The position numbers and the translations under genes were made by a program. From Lamellibrachia columna (Eukaryota > Annelida > Polychaeta > Sabellida > Siboglinidae): a DNA stretch of 64,000 nt. The notes under the pieces are model-generated. The model saw only the letters and a program-made list of their open reading frames with translations. It was not told where the DNA came from and made no database searches. Positions 23,312 to 35,412 of the stretch are shown here, in pieces. Location of the stretch: assembly GCA_963662155.1 (NCBI GenBank), contig OY759262.1, positions 59,116,393 to 59,180,392 on the forward strand. Reading direction: 5' to 3'. Positions within the stretch are counted from its first letter, which is position 1. Each line of letters begins with the position of its first letter.

Positions 23312-23873
23312 TGTTAGATTTCACTCAAGATGTGTTACGAACACAATTAATGATTTATTAAATCATAATGAGCCATTTGCACAACTGTTCTATACAAAAC
23401 AGGCCATTGCCTTTACCGTGCCGTCATCCACCGGAAAAGGAAACAGAACTCTCCTGCATTAGAGAAGAACTCTCCTGCATTAGAGACAGGGGTAAAATGT
23501 AAACAAAGATCACATTTATATTTAAATAAAGATAACAAGTTAACACTGGCATTGGTGCGATGGTATTCCCACCGGAATTCTGAGGCAACTTTGATTGAAT
23601 GTCTCCAGGTGACATCGATAAGTAACCCAAGCCTCACTCCCGTATAGTACAGAACATTTTTAGACCATCAAATTCGTCTCTTTCCTGAAGTTGTGGTCAC
23701 CAAAGATTCGGTGGCACAGTTTCCTGAAGGACGAGCTGGCACAGCAGATACGGTGTTGAATTTCTGCCTCGATGGTGGCTTTCTGGGACAGGTTACTGTA
23801 CGGGAAGTGTTCAACAACTGTATGGGAAGTGTTCAACTTCTAGGATTCCTGCATATACTTTGATTTCAGGAGG
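23312..23873. other. No gene seen
   Basis: Contains an 18-19 bp direct duplication near 23,450-23,485 (AACTCTCCTGCATTAGAGA twice). No recognisable domain apart from the RTE trace beginning near 23,880. Confidence 0.4.
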
Positions 23874-24231
23874 TCATGCATTGATGCCTGGAGGAGGTTG
23901 TTGGATAACCTTGGTTATTCTGATGTTGATGGAAAGTCCTAGACTTTGGTAGGCTTCCGTAAAGAGGTCTAGGCTAGTCTGAAGTTCTTCTGCAGAGTGG
24001 GCAAAGATGGCACAGTCATCAACATACTGAAAGTCTATGACGGCAGTTTTCATAACTTTTTTCTTGCCATAGGTAGATAGTGAAAAGTTCGGTGCTATAA
24101 TGCATCCATCCTGTTGAGATGATGAAAGGCTCCATTTCAGTCCCACTGAAGAGGACGGTTGCAGTCATTTTGTCATGAAGAAGTCTCAGGATGACAGGGT
24201 TCAATCTAGGTCGGATGCGCCTTTGCACCAT
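23874..24231 (-). pseudogene. RTE-like LINE reverse-transcriptase fragment
   Basis: The frame at 24,146-23,874 encodes the catalytic box as FQYVDDCAIFAHSAEELQTS followed by LGLSINIRITKV, the palm and following helix of RTE-type reverse transcriptases. The overlapping frame (24,231-24,019) starts with the preceding segment. Only the central RT is present, so this is a short dead copy related to the RTE sequences at 34-35 kb and 51-53 kb. Confidence 0.75.
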
Positions 24232-24864
24232 TGACGCGATATTTTAAAAACTGGCACAACCAAATCGCATGAATGCGCCCAAAGGGCGCTTAAATGTAAT
24301 TCTACATTAATTGATGGGAATATCCCTCCAATTGCTCGACTGTTTTGGAGCTATGCTGTAATTTTGTGCAGAATAGCCAAGACTCCACAGCAAACAAAAC
24401 ATTGTTATTCCAGCCAATTTATCTCCACCATTATTGGCTGATTCCATGGCAATCCACTAGACGCGAAATGATCCGCTAGGTGGGGTCACCGGAAAGTAAT
24501 CACGTCGAAAAGGTGCCAGTCGAAAATATGATGAAACAATGATGAAACAACGATCAAAAACTCAACAAACAATTTCGGCTGATTTTCTCTCTCAATTCAT
24601 GTAATACATATTTAATTCCATGGTGCAAGTAAAAAAAACAGATTGTTCAGTTGAAGAATAGCAGAAACATAAATCACAGCAATACTATTCTCATAATTAC
24701 ACTCATTATGATTGCAACAATGAATGTTAATTATATACCATACTAATATCATTTACTAAAAAAATTATCGAGTTGATATTTAAATGTTACAAATGCATAT
24801 AAGTACAATCCACTGTTTTTATCATATAATTCCATAGTTTAATACCACAGTGTCTAATAGTTTT
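24232..24864. other. No gene seen; probable LINE 3' flank
   Basis: AT-rich, no domain. The LINE reading frame to the right ends at 24,865 on the minus strand. Confidence 0.4.
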
Positions 24865-27800
24865 CTATAATACTTTGGATTTTGAAATGGGTACATGCAA
24901 TAACTCAGCATGGCGTGTCCTGTATTTGTGGATTTCATCATTTCTATTAAACATACTTGTCATAACCGATGGAAAGATATTCTTGACAATTTTATACATA
25001 AACAGAACAACAGTGTATTCGTAAATTTTTCTTAATGGTAAAATCAATAGCTTCTTAAAGAGTTGGTCTGTGTGCGCTCTGTATGGAGCTGACATAATTA
25101 AACGAATTGCATATTTTTGTAATTTGATTAAATAACTAAAATATGTGTTACATGCTCCTTCCCACAATTCAATAAAATATGTGTCACGTGTTCCTCCCCA
25201 CAATTCAATACAATATGTGTTACATGCTCCTCCCCACACTTCAATACAATATGTGTTACATGCTCCTCCCCACACTTCAATAAAATATGTGTCACGTGCT
25301 CCTCCCCACACTTCAATAAAATATGTGTCACGTGCTCCTCCCCACACTTCAATACAACATGTGTTACATGCTCCTCCCCACACTTCAATAAAATATGTGT
25401 CACGTGCTCCTCCCCACACTTCAATAAAAAATGTGTCACGTGCTCCTCCCCACACTTCAATACAATATGTGTTAATGCTCCTCCCCACACTTCAATAAAA
25501 TATGTGTTACATGCTCCTCCCCACACTTCAATACAATATGTGTTACATGCTCCTCCCCACACTTCAATACAATATGTGTTACATGCTCCTCCCCACAATT
25601 CAATACAATGTGTTACATGCTCCTCCACACACTTCAATCCAATATGTGTTACATGCTCCTCCCCACACTTCAATACAATATGTGTTACATGCTCCTCCCC
25701 ACACTTCAATAAAATATGTGTTACATGCTCCTCCCCACACTTCAATAAAATATGTGTTACATGCTCCTCCCCACACTTCAATACAACATGTGTTACATGC
25801 TCCTCCACACACTTCAATACAATATGTGTTACATGCTCCTCCCCACACTTCAATAAAATGTGTTACATGCTCCTCCCCACACTTCAATAAAATATGTGTT
25901 AATGCTCCTCCCCACACTTCAATAAAATATGTGTTACATGCTCCTCCCCACACTTCAATAAAATATGTGTTAATGCTCCTCCACACACTTCAATACAATA
26001 TGTGTTAATGCTCCTCCCCACACTTCAATACAATACGTGTTACAAGCTCCTCCCCACACTTCAATACAATACGTGTTACATGCTCCTCCCCACACTTCAA
26101 TACAATATGTGTTAATGCTCCTCCCCACACTTCAATACAATATGTGTTACATGCTCCTCCCCACACTTCAATACAATATGTGTTAATGCTCCTCCACACA
26201 CTTCAATACAATATGTGTTAATGCTCCTCCCCACACTTCAATACAATATGTGTTACATGCTCCTCCCCACACTTCAATACAATATGTGTTAATGCTCCTC
26301 CCCACACTTCAATACAATATGTGTTAATGCTCCTCCACACACTTCAATACAATATGTGTTAATGCTCCTCCCCACACTTCAATACAATATGTGTTACATG
26401 CTCCTCCCCACACTTCAATACAATATGTGTTAATGCTCCTCCACACACTTCAATACAATATGTGTTAATGCTCCTCCCCACACTTCAATAAAATATGTGT
26501 TACATGCTCCTCCCCACACTTCAATACAATATGTGTTAATGCTCCTCCCCACACTTCAATACAATATGTGTTACATGCTCCTCCCCATACTTCAATACAA
26601 TATGTGTTACAAGCTCTTCCCCACACTTCAATACAATGTGTTACATGCTCCTCCCCACACTTCAATACAATATGTGTTACATGCTCCTCCCCACACTTCA
26701 ATACAATATGTGTTAATGCTCCTCCACACACTTCAATACAATATGTGTTAATGCTCCTCCCCACACTTCAATAAAATATGTGTTACATGCTCCTCCCCAC
26801 ACTTCAATACAATATGTGTTAATGCTCCTCCCCACACTTCAATACAATATGTGTTACATGCTCCTCCCCATACTTCAATACAATATGTGTTAATGCTCCT
26901 CCCCACACTTCAATACAATATGTGTTACATGCTCCTCCCCACACTTCAATACAATATGTGTTACAAGCTCTTCCCCACACTTCAATACAATGTGTTACAT
27001 GCTCCTCCCCACACTTCAATACAATATGTGTTACATGCTCCTCCCCACACTTCAATACAATATGTGTTACATGCTCCTCCCCACACTTCAATACAATATG
27101 TGTTAATGCTCCTCCCCACACTTCAATACAATATGTGTTACATGCTCCTCCCCACACTTCAATACAATGTGTTACATGCTCCTCCCCACACTTCAATATA
27201 TGTGTTACGTGCTCCTCCCCACACTTCAATAAAATATGTGTTACATGCTCCTCCCCACACTTCAATACAATATGTGTTACATGCTCCTCCCCACACTTCA
27301 ATACAATATGTGTTACATGCTCCTCCCCACACTTCAATACAATATGTGTTACATGCTCCTCCCCACACTTCAATATATGTGTTACGTGCTCCTCCCCACA
27401 CTTCAATAAAATATGTGTTACATGCTCCTCCCCACACTTCAATACAATATGTGTTACATGCTCCTCCCCACACTTCAATATATGTGTTACGTGCTCCTCC
27501 CCACACTTCAATACAATATGTGTTACATGCTCCTCCCCACACTTCAATACAATATGTGTTACATGCTCCTCCCCACACTTCAATAAAATATGTGTCACGT
27601 GCTCCTCCCCACACTTCAATAAAATATGTGTCACGTGCTCCTCCCCACACTTCAATACAACATGTGTTACATGCTCCTCCCCACACTTCAATACAATATG
27701 ATAGATATAGATATATAAAGGTATAGTATAATATCACAAGGGATGGTCTACTCAGCGTGTTTCTATCTTTACTTATAATTCCAACAGCTTTAGCTATTTT

Positions 27801-30258
27801 ACTTTTACTGTACTGTATATGAAGAGACCAGGACATACAAGAATCTATTATAATTCATAGGAACTTTGTGCTTTCTACCTGGATAATTTGTATGCAGTCA
27901 ATAAAGATATTAGTTGGATTGGAGACCTTTTTATTCACTGATTTGAATACAATTAAATGTGTTTTACTGATATTTAAAGATAGTTCATTACTGCTTAACC
28001 AAATTAATAAAAAAATTCTTGATTCATAATAGTTTCCAACTCGTCAAGATTTTTGCCATTGACAAAAACATTTGTATCATCTGCAAATAGAATAGGAAAG
28101 ATATGTTAACAATATCATTAACATAAATCAAGAATAATAGTGGCCCTATTATTGATCCCTGTGGAACTCCACAACATATAGGCTGCAAGTGCGATTTTAC
28201 TCAGTCAAATAAAACATACTGCCTTCTATTAGACAAATAACTTTCAAGCCAGGCAAGCGCTTTTCCTCTAATACCATAATGTTCTAGTTGAAAGCTTTAC
28301 TGAAGTCAACAAAAACTCCTAGTATGTAATCATCATTATTTATGTGTGTAGCAATTTTATCAACTACTTGCACAAGAGCCATGCTTGCAGAATACTTCTT
28401 CCTAAAACCAAATTGGTAATCATATAAAATATTATATTTGTTTATAAACATTGTTAATCTATTGTACATTAATCTTTCTAGACCTTTTGAGAAAACTGGC
28501 AGAATTGATATTGGACGATAGTAATTTATGATTGTCTTGTTACCTCCTTTGTATGTCGGGATAACTTTTGCAACTTTCATGTCATCAGGAAAATACCTTT
28601 AGCTAACAATAAGTTAATATGTGTTAAGGGAAGTATGAAAGTATGCTATGTTAATTTAACTATACATGGAGTTATTAAGTCCCAACCAGGACTTGATATT
28701 TTTACCTTTAATTATGGTTTCTACTTCATCCTCTCAAACAGGTGAGATAAATATTGTATGCAAGTTTTGATCCTTAATATATATTGATGGGTCAATACCA
28801 TTTGGGCTGATCTTTTCAGTCAATGATGATCCAATATTAACATAATAGTTATTAAAGTATTCAGCAATTACCTTTTTATTCGTTATTAACTCATTATTAA
28901 TAGTCATCTTCGGTGGTGAAGCAGACTTCTTATTTTTATCAATAATTTGTTTAATGAGTTGCCATGACTTAAAAATATTCGACTGATTTTGCCTTAACAA
29001 ATGTTGATATTCTTTCAGCTGTTCTAACAATTGAGTTAAGTTTATAGCGATATACCTTATAATTGGTTTGATTAGTAAGGGTAGATGATTTGTTATAGTA
29101 AACAAATAATTTTTTTAATTTTATGGATGTCTTCAAACCGTCTGAAAGCCATGGCTTTCTATTACTGTGTTTTAGTTTAACCTTTACTTCAGGAAAGCAG
29201 TAAGAATAATGCTTACCAAACTCAGAATAGAAAGGCAGCATACGCATTATTTGGGTCGTCAAGCTCAGAATTAACCTTGGACCAGGCAGCATTAAATAGA
29301 CTTGTTATAAACCTTGCTATGTTCTGGTCGGCATAGAGCCTTTTAGTTATGTATTTTGGGTTTACAGGTGTTAAACAAGGGTTATTATCAGTGTAGAACA
29401 CAGGAAAATGATCTGATATATCTGAATACAATACACCGCAACAAATTTCTGCACTATTACTAGTTAAGTTATTAGTAATAATATTATCAATAAGTGTAGC
29501 AGATGTAGCAGTTACTCCAGTTGGTTTGCTAATTAGAGGGACATATGACATAGTATACATATGACATAGTGTACATATGACATAGTAGACATACAATCAA
29601 GAAATTCGGAGCTAGGTACATGTTTGTCCACATTTAGGTGATTGATGTTGAAATCACCCTTCAGATAATATAATTCTCTTTTTGAATAGTCTTTAAGATA
29701 GCATGCAAGACTGGTGTAAATACAGTTATGTCTTTGTCTGGCGGCATGTATAAAACTCCTATAATGACGTCCCTGTTAAAATTAAGTGTACCCTTGTCCA
29801 ATTAAATAAAAACACACTCTGTGTCTACATTACTTTTGTCTAAGTCCTCTCTACATTTGTTGAGAAGTGAATCTTTTATGCAGACTGCCACGCCACCACC
29901 CTTTTTATTTTTTTCTATAATTATTCACCATATGGTAACCTGCGATGTTACAAATATCGACAATGCTTTCCCGGAGCCAGGTTTCAGAAAGTCCAGTTAT
30001 CGAAAAGGAGTAACTGATATTAGCAAACTAATTTTCAAATTGCTGATGTTGGCGAGGCAGACTTCTAATATTGACATTAATAGAAAATGTTGTATGCGTT
30101 ACACCAAGTTGTAAGCATGACTTATTAATGGTATCTTCTATATAATAATTACACTTATTCATGTTTTGTTTCAATTCACAATAATAATTTGTATAAGGAT
30201 CAGTGTTAAATAAAATGTTTGTGTCTAACTCACTGTTAATTTCAAACGGTATGAACAT
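24865..30258 (-). pseudogene. Near full-length jockey/CR1-group LINE, disabled, with an internal repeat expansion
   Basis: Minus-strand pieces follow LINE order. Near 30,070-30,050 is INVNIRSLPRQHQQF, the start of an APE-type endonuclease. At 29,560-29,350 is SATLIDNIITNNL, then SDISDHFPVFYTDN, the endonuclease C-terminus. The pre-RT linker spans 29,290-28,740. RT follows with NYYRPISILPVFSKGLERL and GVFVDFSKAFN (28,580-28,284), [20 protein letters not shown] near 28,190-28,130, and [18 protein letters not shown] near 28,100-28,030. The thumb begins ILYYTFIYLYLSYCIEVWGG (27,750-27,690) and, after the 2.5-kb array, resumes LIKLQKYAIRLIMSAPYRAH (25,120-25,060) to the C-terminus at 24,865. Catalytic residues survive, but frameshifts break it. 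Confidence 0.9.
25140..27700. repeat. 36-bp coding-derived minisatellite, about 70 units
   Basis: The unit is CACACTTCAATACAATATGT plus 16 more bases ending in CTCCTCCC, mostly 36 bp. Length variants of 35 bp (TTAATG for TTACATG), 34 bp (CAATGTG) and 33 bp (CAATATATG) are scattered through it. On the minus strand a unit encodes the 12 residues CIEVWGGACNTY, which is the segment of the surrounding LINE thumb domain that occurs once in normal copies. The array begins and ends in that reading frame. Higher-order order is visible: runs of 35-bp units between 25,970 and 26,540, and a repeated block at 26,480-26,830 and 26,830-27,180. Confidence 0.95.
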
Positions 30259-30735
30259 TTTCTTTTCTAGTTCTTGGAATGAGAAAGAAATATTAATATG
30301 CGTCCAACTTTTAGAAATGATGTCAATAAATTCACTATCATTGTCGATATGATTTTATGGAAAAATACTGGACATACATTTAATACAATATCAATGTTCA
30401 CAATAATCTCGAGCGTTTTGTTTGTTCAATCCTGTAATACAATTAATGTGAAAGAACCCTTCACAAGCAGTGCACTGTGAAACAGTGGAACAACTATACA
30501 CTCTTTGTGCATATTTGACAAAAGGATTTATCTTTATCCAGTGTCGATCAGAGTAGATATGTATTTCTGCTGTGATTCAAAGTGTGCAAAAGAAATTAGA
30601 CAATACATACTATTTAGTTAGTATGAGTATAAAAATGTGGATTTGATCAATATCAACATGATAACCCACCCTTTAGTACTGCAGTAAAAACATTTTAGCC
30701 TGCATTGGTAGCTTGTGTACAGCAGTATAAACCAC

Positions 30736-30768
30736 ACACACGCACGCACGCACGCCCGCCCGCCCGCC

Positions 30769-30842
<74 letters not shown>
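30736..30842. repeat. (CACG)n/(CCCG)n/(CA)n tract
   Basis: GC-rich tetranucleotide runs flanked by a long CA run, strictly alternating purine-pyrimidine except in the CCCG part. Reading frames over it are low-complexity artefacts. Confidence 0.95.
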
Positions 30843-30845
<3 letters not shown>

Positions 30846-30902
30846 GGTGTGTGTATATAATGTATGATGGTGTATAATCTACATTCCAGACGTCATTCAC
30901 TT

Positions 30903-32389
30903 GCAAGAGTATTCAACTTGTCATTAAAAGAGGGAGTTGTTCCGTTTGAATGGAAAGAAGCAAACATCATACCATTATTTAAAAAGGGTTCGAGGAATAA
31001 GTCAGAGAATTACAGACCAGTGAGTTTAACGTCAGTGATTTGTAAATTATTAGAAAGGTTAATTAAAGACCATATGGTGGAATTCCTCGTTAAGCATAAA
31101 TTATTAAATTCATCTCAACATGGATTCCTTAAAGCGAGGTCATGCTTAACAAATATGTTATGTTTTTTGGAAGAAATCACTAAGTGGATAGACGTGGGAT
31201 CGCCAGTAGATATTATCTACTTAGATTTTCAGAAAGCTTTTGACAAAGTGCCACATCAAAGATTACTACTTAAATTAAAAGCCCATGGTATCGGGGACAG
31301 CATAACTGACTGGATAGAACAATGGCTGACTGACAGAAGACAACGAGTTGTAGTAGATGGAGAAGTTTCAAATTGGAAATCGGTTTTGAGTGGGGTACCT
31401 CAAGGATCAGTATTAGGACCTATATTATTCTTAATTTATATCAATGACTTGGACGACAGTATAACAAGTAACGTACTGAAATTTGCGGATGACACAAAAC
31501 TGTTTAGAAAGGTTAATACTGATGGTGATAAACAACATTTACAAAACGATCTAGACAGATTAGTGAAATGGTCTGAGAAATGGCAGATGTTGTTCAATTT
31601 TGGGAAATGTAAATGCCTACATACAGGACATAGGAACTTGAATGTAAACTATAAAATGGGAGATACTGTTCTGGGTACTACTGTAAAAGAAAAGGACTTA
31701 GGAGTTACAATAAGCGCTGATATGAAAGTTTCACAGCAGTGTGGTATTGCAGCTTCAAAGGGTAATCAAATTCTTGGATTGATTAGAAGAAACATAACAT
31801 ACAAGGGAAAAAAGTTAATTATACCTCTTTATAAAGCAATAGTTAGACCTCATTTAGAATACTGTATACAAGCATGGAGACCATATCGTAAGAAAGATAT
31901 AGATACGCTTGAACGCATACAAAGGAGAGCAACTAAAATTATTCCAGAACTGAGAGACCTTAGTTATGAAGAACGCCTGAAAGAATGTGGTTTAACAACT
32001 CTAGAGACAAGGAGGTTAAGAGGAGATCAGATTGAAGTTTTTAAGATATTGAATGGGTATGAAAATATTGATAGAAATATGTTTTTCTCACTCAAGAAGG
32101 ATAGCAGAACTAGAGGACATGAGGTAAAATTAGTAAAGGATCAATGTAGATTGGACATCAGGAAGCACTCGTTCTCACAGAGGACAATAAATGAATGGAA
32201 CAAATTGTCTACAGATTGTGTAACTGCTAGCAGCGTGAATATGTTTAAAAACAAGGTTGACACATATCTCAGGAGGGCGGGTTATAAGTAGATGAACATT
32301 GTTGGACTCTCGATAAGCCAATGGCTTCCTTGTCCACTTGCCATCTGGGCCTTTGGCTTGGATGGCAAATCTTGTTAAATCTTGTTAAA
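30903..32389 (+). mobile_element. 5'-truncated CR1-like LINE with an open RT reading frame (ORF 30,864-32,291)
   Basis: An uninterrupted plus-strand frame of 475 codons; its first codons come from flanking DNA. In order: EANIIPLFKKGSRNKSENYR, GFLKARSCLTNMLCF, IYLDFQKAFDKVPHQRLL, SGVPQGSVLGPILFLIYIND, catalytic FADDTKLF, FGKCKCLHTGH, LGVTISADMKVS, then YKAIVRPHLEYCIQAWRPY and ERIQRRATKIIPEL, the CR1 thumb and C-terminal region. The endonuclease and ORF1 are absent, so the copy cannot move by itself. Both catalytic Asp residues are kept. It is very similar to the copy at 9.9-11.5 kb. The tail ends with two CTTGTTAAAT repeats, and a 24-bp piece of the downstream flank is copied at its 5' end. 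Confidence 0.92.
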
Positions 32390-33160
32390 TAATAATGTCA
32401 AATAGACATACTATTGAAGGAGTAATACAGCGTGTCCAGGTTACCCCAGCAGCTTGTCGAGTTCAGATTGATTCATTAGTGGGATTACCCGATTGGAACT
32501 ACAGGGCCTGTATCCCCAATCAGGACATTCCCGTCTACATTCCAGACGTCATTCACTTTGCCACTCTTTTTTTGCCTTATGACACTCATAGCATTAAAAA
32601 AGAGGTGTGCCCGTAGTTTGGTTAGGTCCTCGTTGACATACACCGGGTGTCATTGATGTACCTATGGCTGATTGTCCCAGCTTGAAGTTTTTATGTGTTG
32701 CGAAGACACAGCATCTCGCTCTGTATGTCGCCAATTTAATCAGAATTGGGTGTCTTGTTTGGCAATTTGGGGCCAACACAGTGGATGCAGTCAACTTCCT
32801 CCATCGTCAGTGATGGGAGAAGTGATGAGTTCACCAGATTGAGTGTCACAGAGTACATCTTCGCCCTCCCTTTCGGGGATCCCTGAAATTCGCAACGAAT
32901 TCCGTCGAGAGTACTGCTTCAGCACATGTCTTCTCTTCGAGGCCATTGTCACTCTCTCATATCGGAGATCTGTCTTTAGACTGGACAATTCGTCTCAATT
33001 CAGCAACCTCCTGCTCTTCATTCACAAGCAACTCCTCGAGTTTATTGGCCATCTTGTGATCGCAGTGCCTCAAATAGCCCAGTAGAGAAATCTAACTCTT
33101 TTGCTGTTGATCAACGACGATCCTCGCGAACGACTCATGGTCGATAGTGGCGATGGACAG
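32390..33160 (-). pseudogene. L1/Tx1-like LINE ORF1 fragment
   Basis: The minus strand (33,100 to 32,790) encodes a coiled-coil-like stretch and then EQYSRRNSLRISGIPEREGE in part as KQYSRRNSLRISGIPEREGE, the start of the RNA-recognition domain of L1-type ORF1 proteins. After a frame change, 32,794-32,594 continues with CIHCVGPKLPNKTP, IKLATYRARCCVFATHKNFK and the C-terminal domain remnant. No ORF2 is attached. This was the apparent target into which the CR1 to the left inserted. Confidence 0.75.
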
Positions 33161-33999
33161 TCGCAGTCTGCTGTTGCACTGGACAATAAAAGTACCCTGG
33201 TTACATATCAGTACAATAGAATATTCACCGCGAGCACCGGTCATTGTTGTTTAACAGGTTCTTGTATAGGTACACACCCAAGCAATCAGTACACTGACGG
33301 TTACGGTTGACTGAACGATCCCTACAGCAGCATAAATTCAAGATTACTCCAACCGCAGACAGTTCATACCTTAATTGTGCACTGTGTTTCGTTTCCACAT
33401 GCTGTCAGAATAGCTTAGTCCATCATTGTGGATAGCATATCGTATGTATTCTGCCAAAGTTTGACAGATTGAAGGAGCACTAATACAACACTGGCAGGGT
33501 CTCGCACCAAGTGACGTCAACACTGCAGTAATCCTTAAACTTTTCAAAATTATATGCGGCCTTTATAAACATTATTCACACTTTTAAAGGGTAATTTATA
33601 AAAAATTAATAAGGTCTGTGTACCCGTATGGAGATGAGTCACAGTGAACTGTAGCGGGACATTATTCTAGGAGAATATATGTCTTGCTGCAAAATGTAAA
33701 CAGTTTTCTCATATTTACAATTTTACCTTTAATTTCAGATGACATTTTACAACTCTTTACTCACAATGGTGAGAAACAATGTTAAATATAATTTGAATGA
33801 ATTTCTATTATTATTCAAGTGCCGTGCTGGGACTCATGCTGATGTATATTGTTGGCTTTGGTTTGATACGATTTGCATCATTAAAGGCAACCAGAACCTG
33901 ATATAATTCACACAGATGTCATGTGAAACCATTTGGACAGAGTTTGTGTTGTTTTCATGTTGCAAGACTAAGAAGCTTTTGTAAAATGTTTTGTATATA
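33161..33999. other. No gene seen
   Basis: Mixed composition without a recognisable coding or repeat signal. Confidence 0.4.
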
Positions 34000-34183
34000 C
34001 AGTAGAACCCCTCTAAACAATGATTGAGATAAAGTAATCTCATTAAAGGGTGGCCTGATTACAGAGGTTAGTCAGGTCATCTACAGATGTGCAGATCTGG
34101 CAAAAAAGGCTGTGACAGAGTGGCCTTTTTTAAGGGGTGGCTGCTTGGAGGGGTGGCTGCTTGGAGGGGTCCCACTTGTACTG
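34000..34183. mobile_element. Short pogo/Tigger-like MITE
   Basis: Begins CAGTAGAACCCCTCT and ends, on the opposite strand, CAGTACAAGTGGGACCCCTC, with TA directly outside both ends. A total length of 184 bp, CAGT ends and a TA target duplication fit nonautonomous pogo/Tigger elements. The middle has a duplicated GGGGTGGCTGCTTGGAG segment. The plus-strand frame over it is not a gene. Confidence 0.65.
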
Positions 34184-34249
34184 TAACTGATCTGCAACCA
34201 ATCACTGGCATGCAGCACCATTGGTGCAATATTGTCCAAAAATGGCCCC

Positions 34250-35230
34250 CTTTTACAACCTGGATGGGCCATTGGCCAAGATCCTAGATTGAACCCTGGG
34301 ATGGTGATGAAGTTGGCAGGGCACCCAAACCTGGACAAGACTTTCCAGAGCTTCACGATTGATGTATTCAAAGGCCTTGGTCAAGTCAATGAAGGCCATG
34401 AATAGTTCCTGGTTTTGTTCCCGACATTTCTCCTGAATTTGTCCGGCGAAAAAAAAACATAGGTGGTTCCTTGGGATGGTCTAAAGCCACACTGGGTTTC
34501 AGGGAGTATCTCTTCGGTCAGCGGGAGCAAGCGATTCAGGAAAACTTGGGCAAGTTTCTTCCCAGTTGGCGGGATTTCTCGGGATGCTCTCTCTCTGGGT
34601 GTTGTGGGATAGACAGGATGGTGTCATCTCTCACCATAGCTTCACGGTTTAGGAGCTGCTCAAAACGTTCCCTCCATCGTTGCTGGATGGCAGTGTCACC
34701 TTTCAGGAGAGTCCCGTCTTGAGACAGGAGGAATGTGGCCATTTGAGCTTGGCCCATATATAGCCTCCGTCGCTTTGAAGAAGTTCCACATGTCAGGTTG
34801 GTCAGTGAAGCCTTGGATCACTTTGGCTTTCTCTTCCCACCACTTGTTTTAATGTCACGGAGCTTCTTCTGGGTCTCAGCTTTGATGTGCTTGTGTTCCT
34901 TCCACTTCTGATGAGAAGTAATGTCATTTTGTCACATGCAGAAGATTTTTCTCTTGCGTTCATGAAGGTCCTGAATCTCCCCATCGTTCTCATCAAACCA
35001 GTCTTTGAGCTTGCGTGAGGTGTGGCCGATTGTCTCAGTACAAGTTTTGTGGATGGCTGACTTAAGTGTATCCCACTGCTGTTCAATATTGGCGTCAACT
35101 AAACGGAGATCAAGAAGTCGAGTGGAGAGACACTCCTGGAGTTCTTTTGCTTGGGTTTTGGAGGGCTTTGATGTTGAACTTCTTCTTGCTGATCTTTGGG
35201 CGTCTACGATGTTTGGAAGCAAGGTAAATG
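34250..35230 (-). pseudogene. RTE-like LINE fragment (pre-RT plus start of RT), copy A
   Basis: From 35,222 downward the minus strand has VDANIEQQWDTLKSAIHKTC and RKLKDWFDENDGEIQDL, the linker between endonuclease and RT of RTE-type elements. A segment ending in IQQRWREHF-like QQRWRERFEQLLNREA follows. At 34,550 there is a break, and near 34,400-34,310 the strand reads FMAFIDLTKAFEYINREAL and VLSRFGCPANFI, from the RT palm. The sequence normally between these (RT fingers) is missing, so 34,550 is a deletion point as well as the edge of the large duplication. Frameshifted and dead. Confidence 0.8.
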
Positions 35231-35412
35231 TTCATTCCTGATCGAACTAGGCGATGGTCCATTGAGCAGGCAACAGTTCCACCCATGGCCCGTATAATGC
35301 GGATATCTTTTCAGTCACTGGAGCAAACAACGACATATCCAAGAGGTGCCAATGTTTGGATCACGGATACATCCATGTCGTCTTGAACATGTTCCTCTGC
35401 CGGAACAGGGTG

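Noticed and set aside
25145..27726. Long plus-strand frames of 117-291 codons with repeating APPHTSIQYVL
   Set aside because: They are translations of the 36-bp array. All unit lengths divisible by three stay open on both strands, and the LINE context shows the coding strand is minus.
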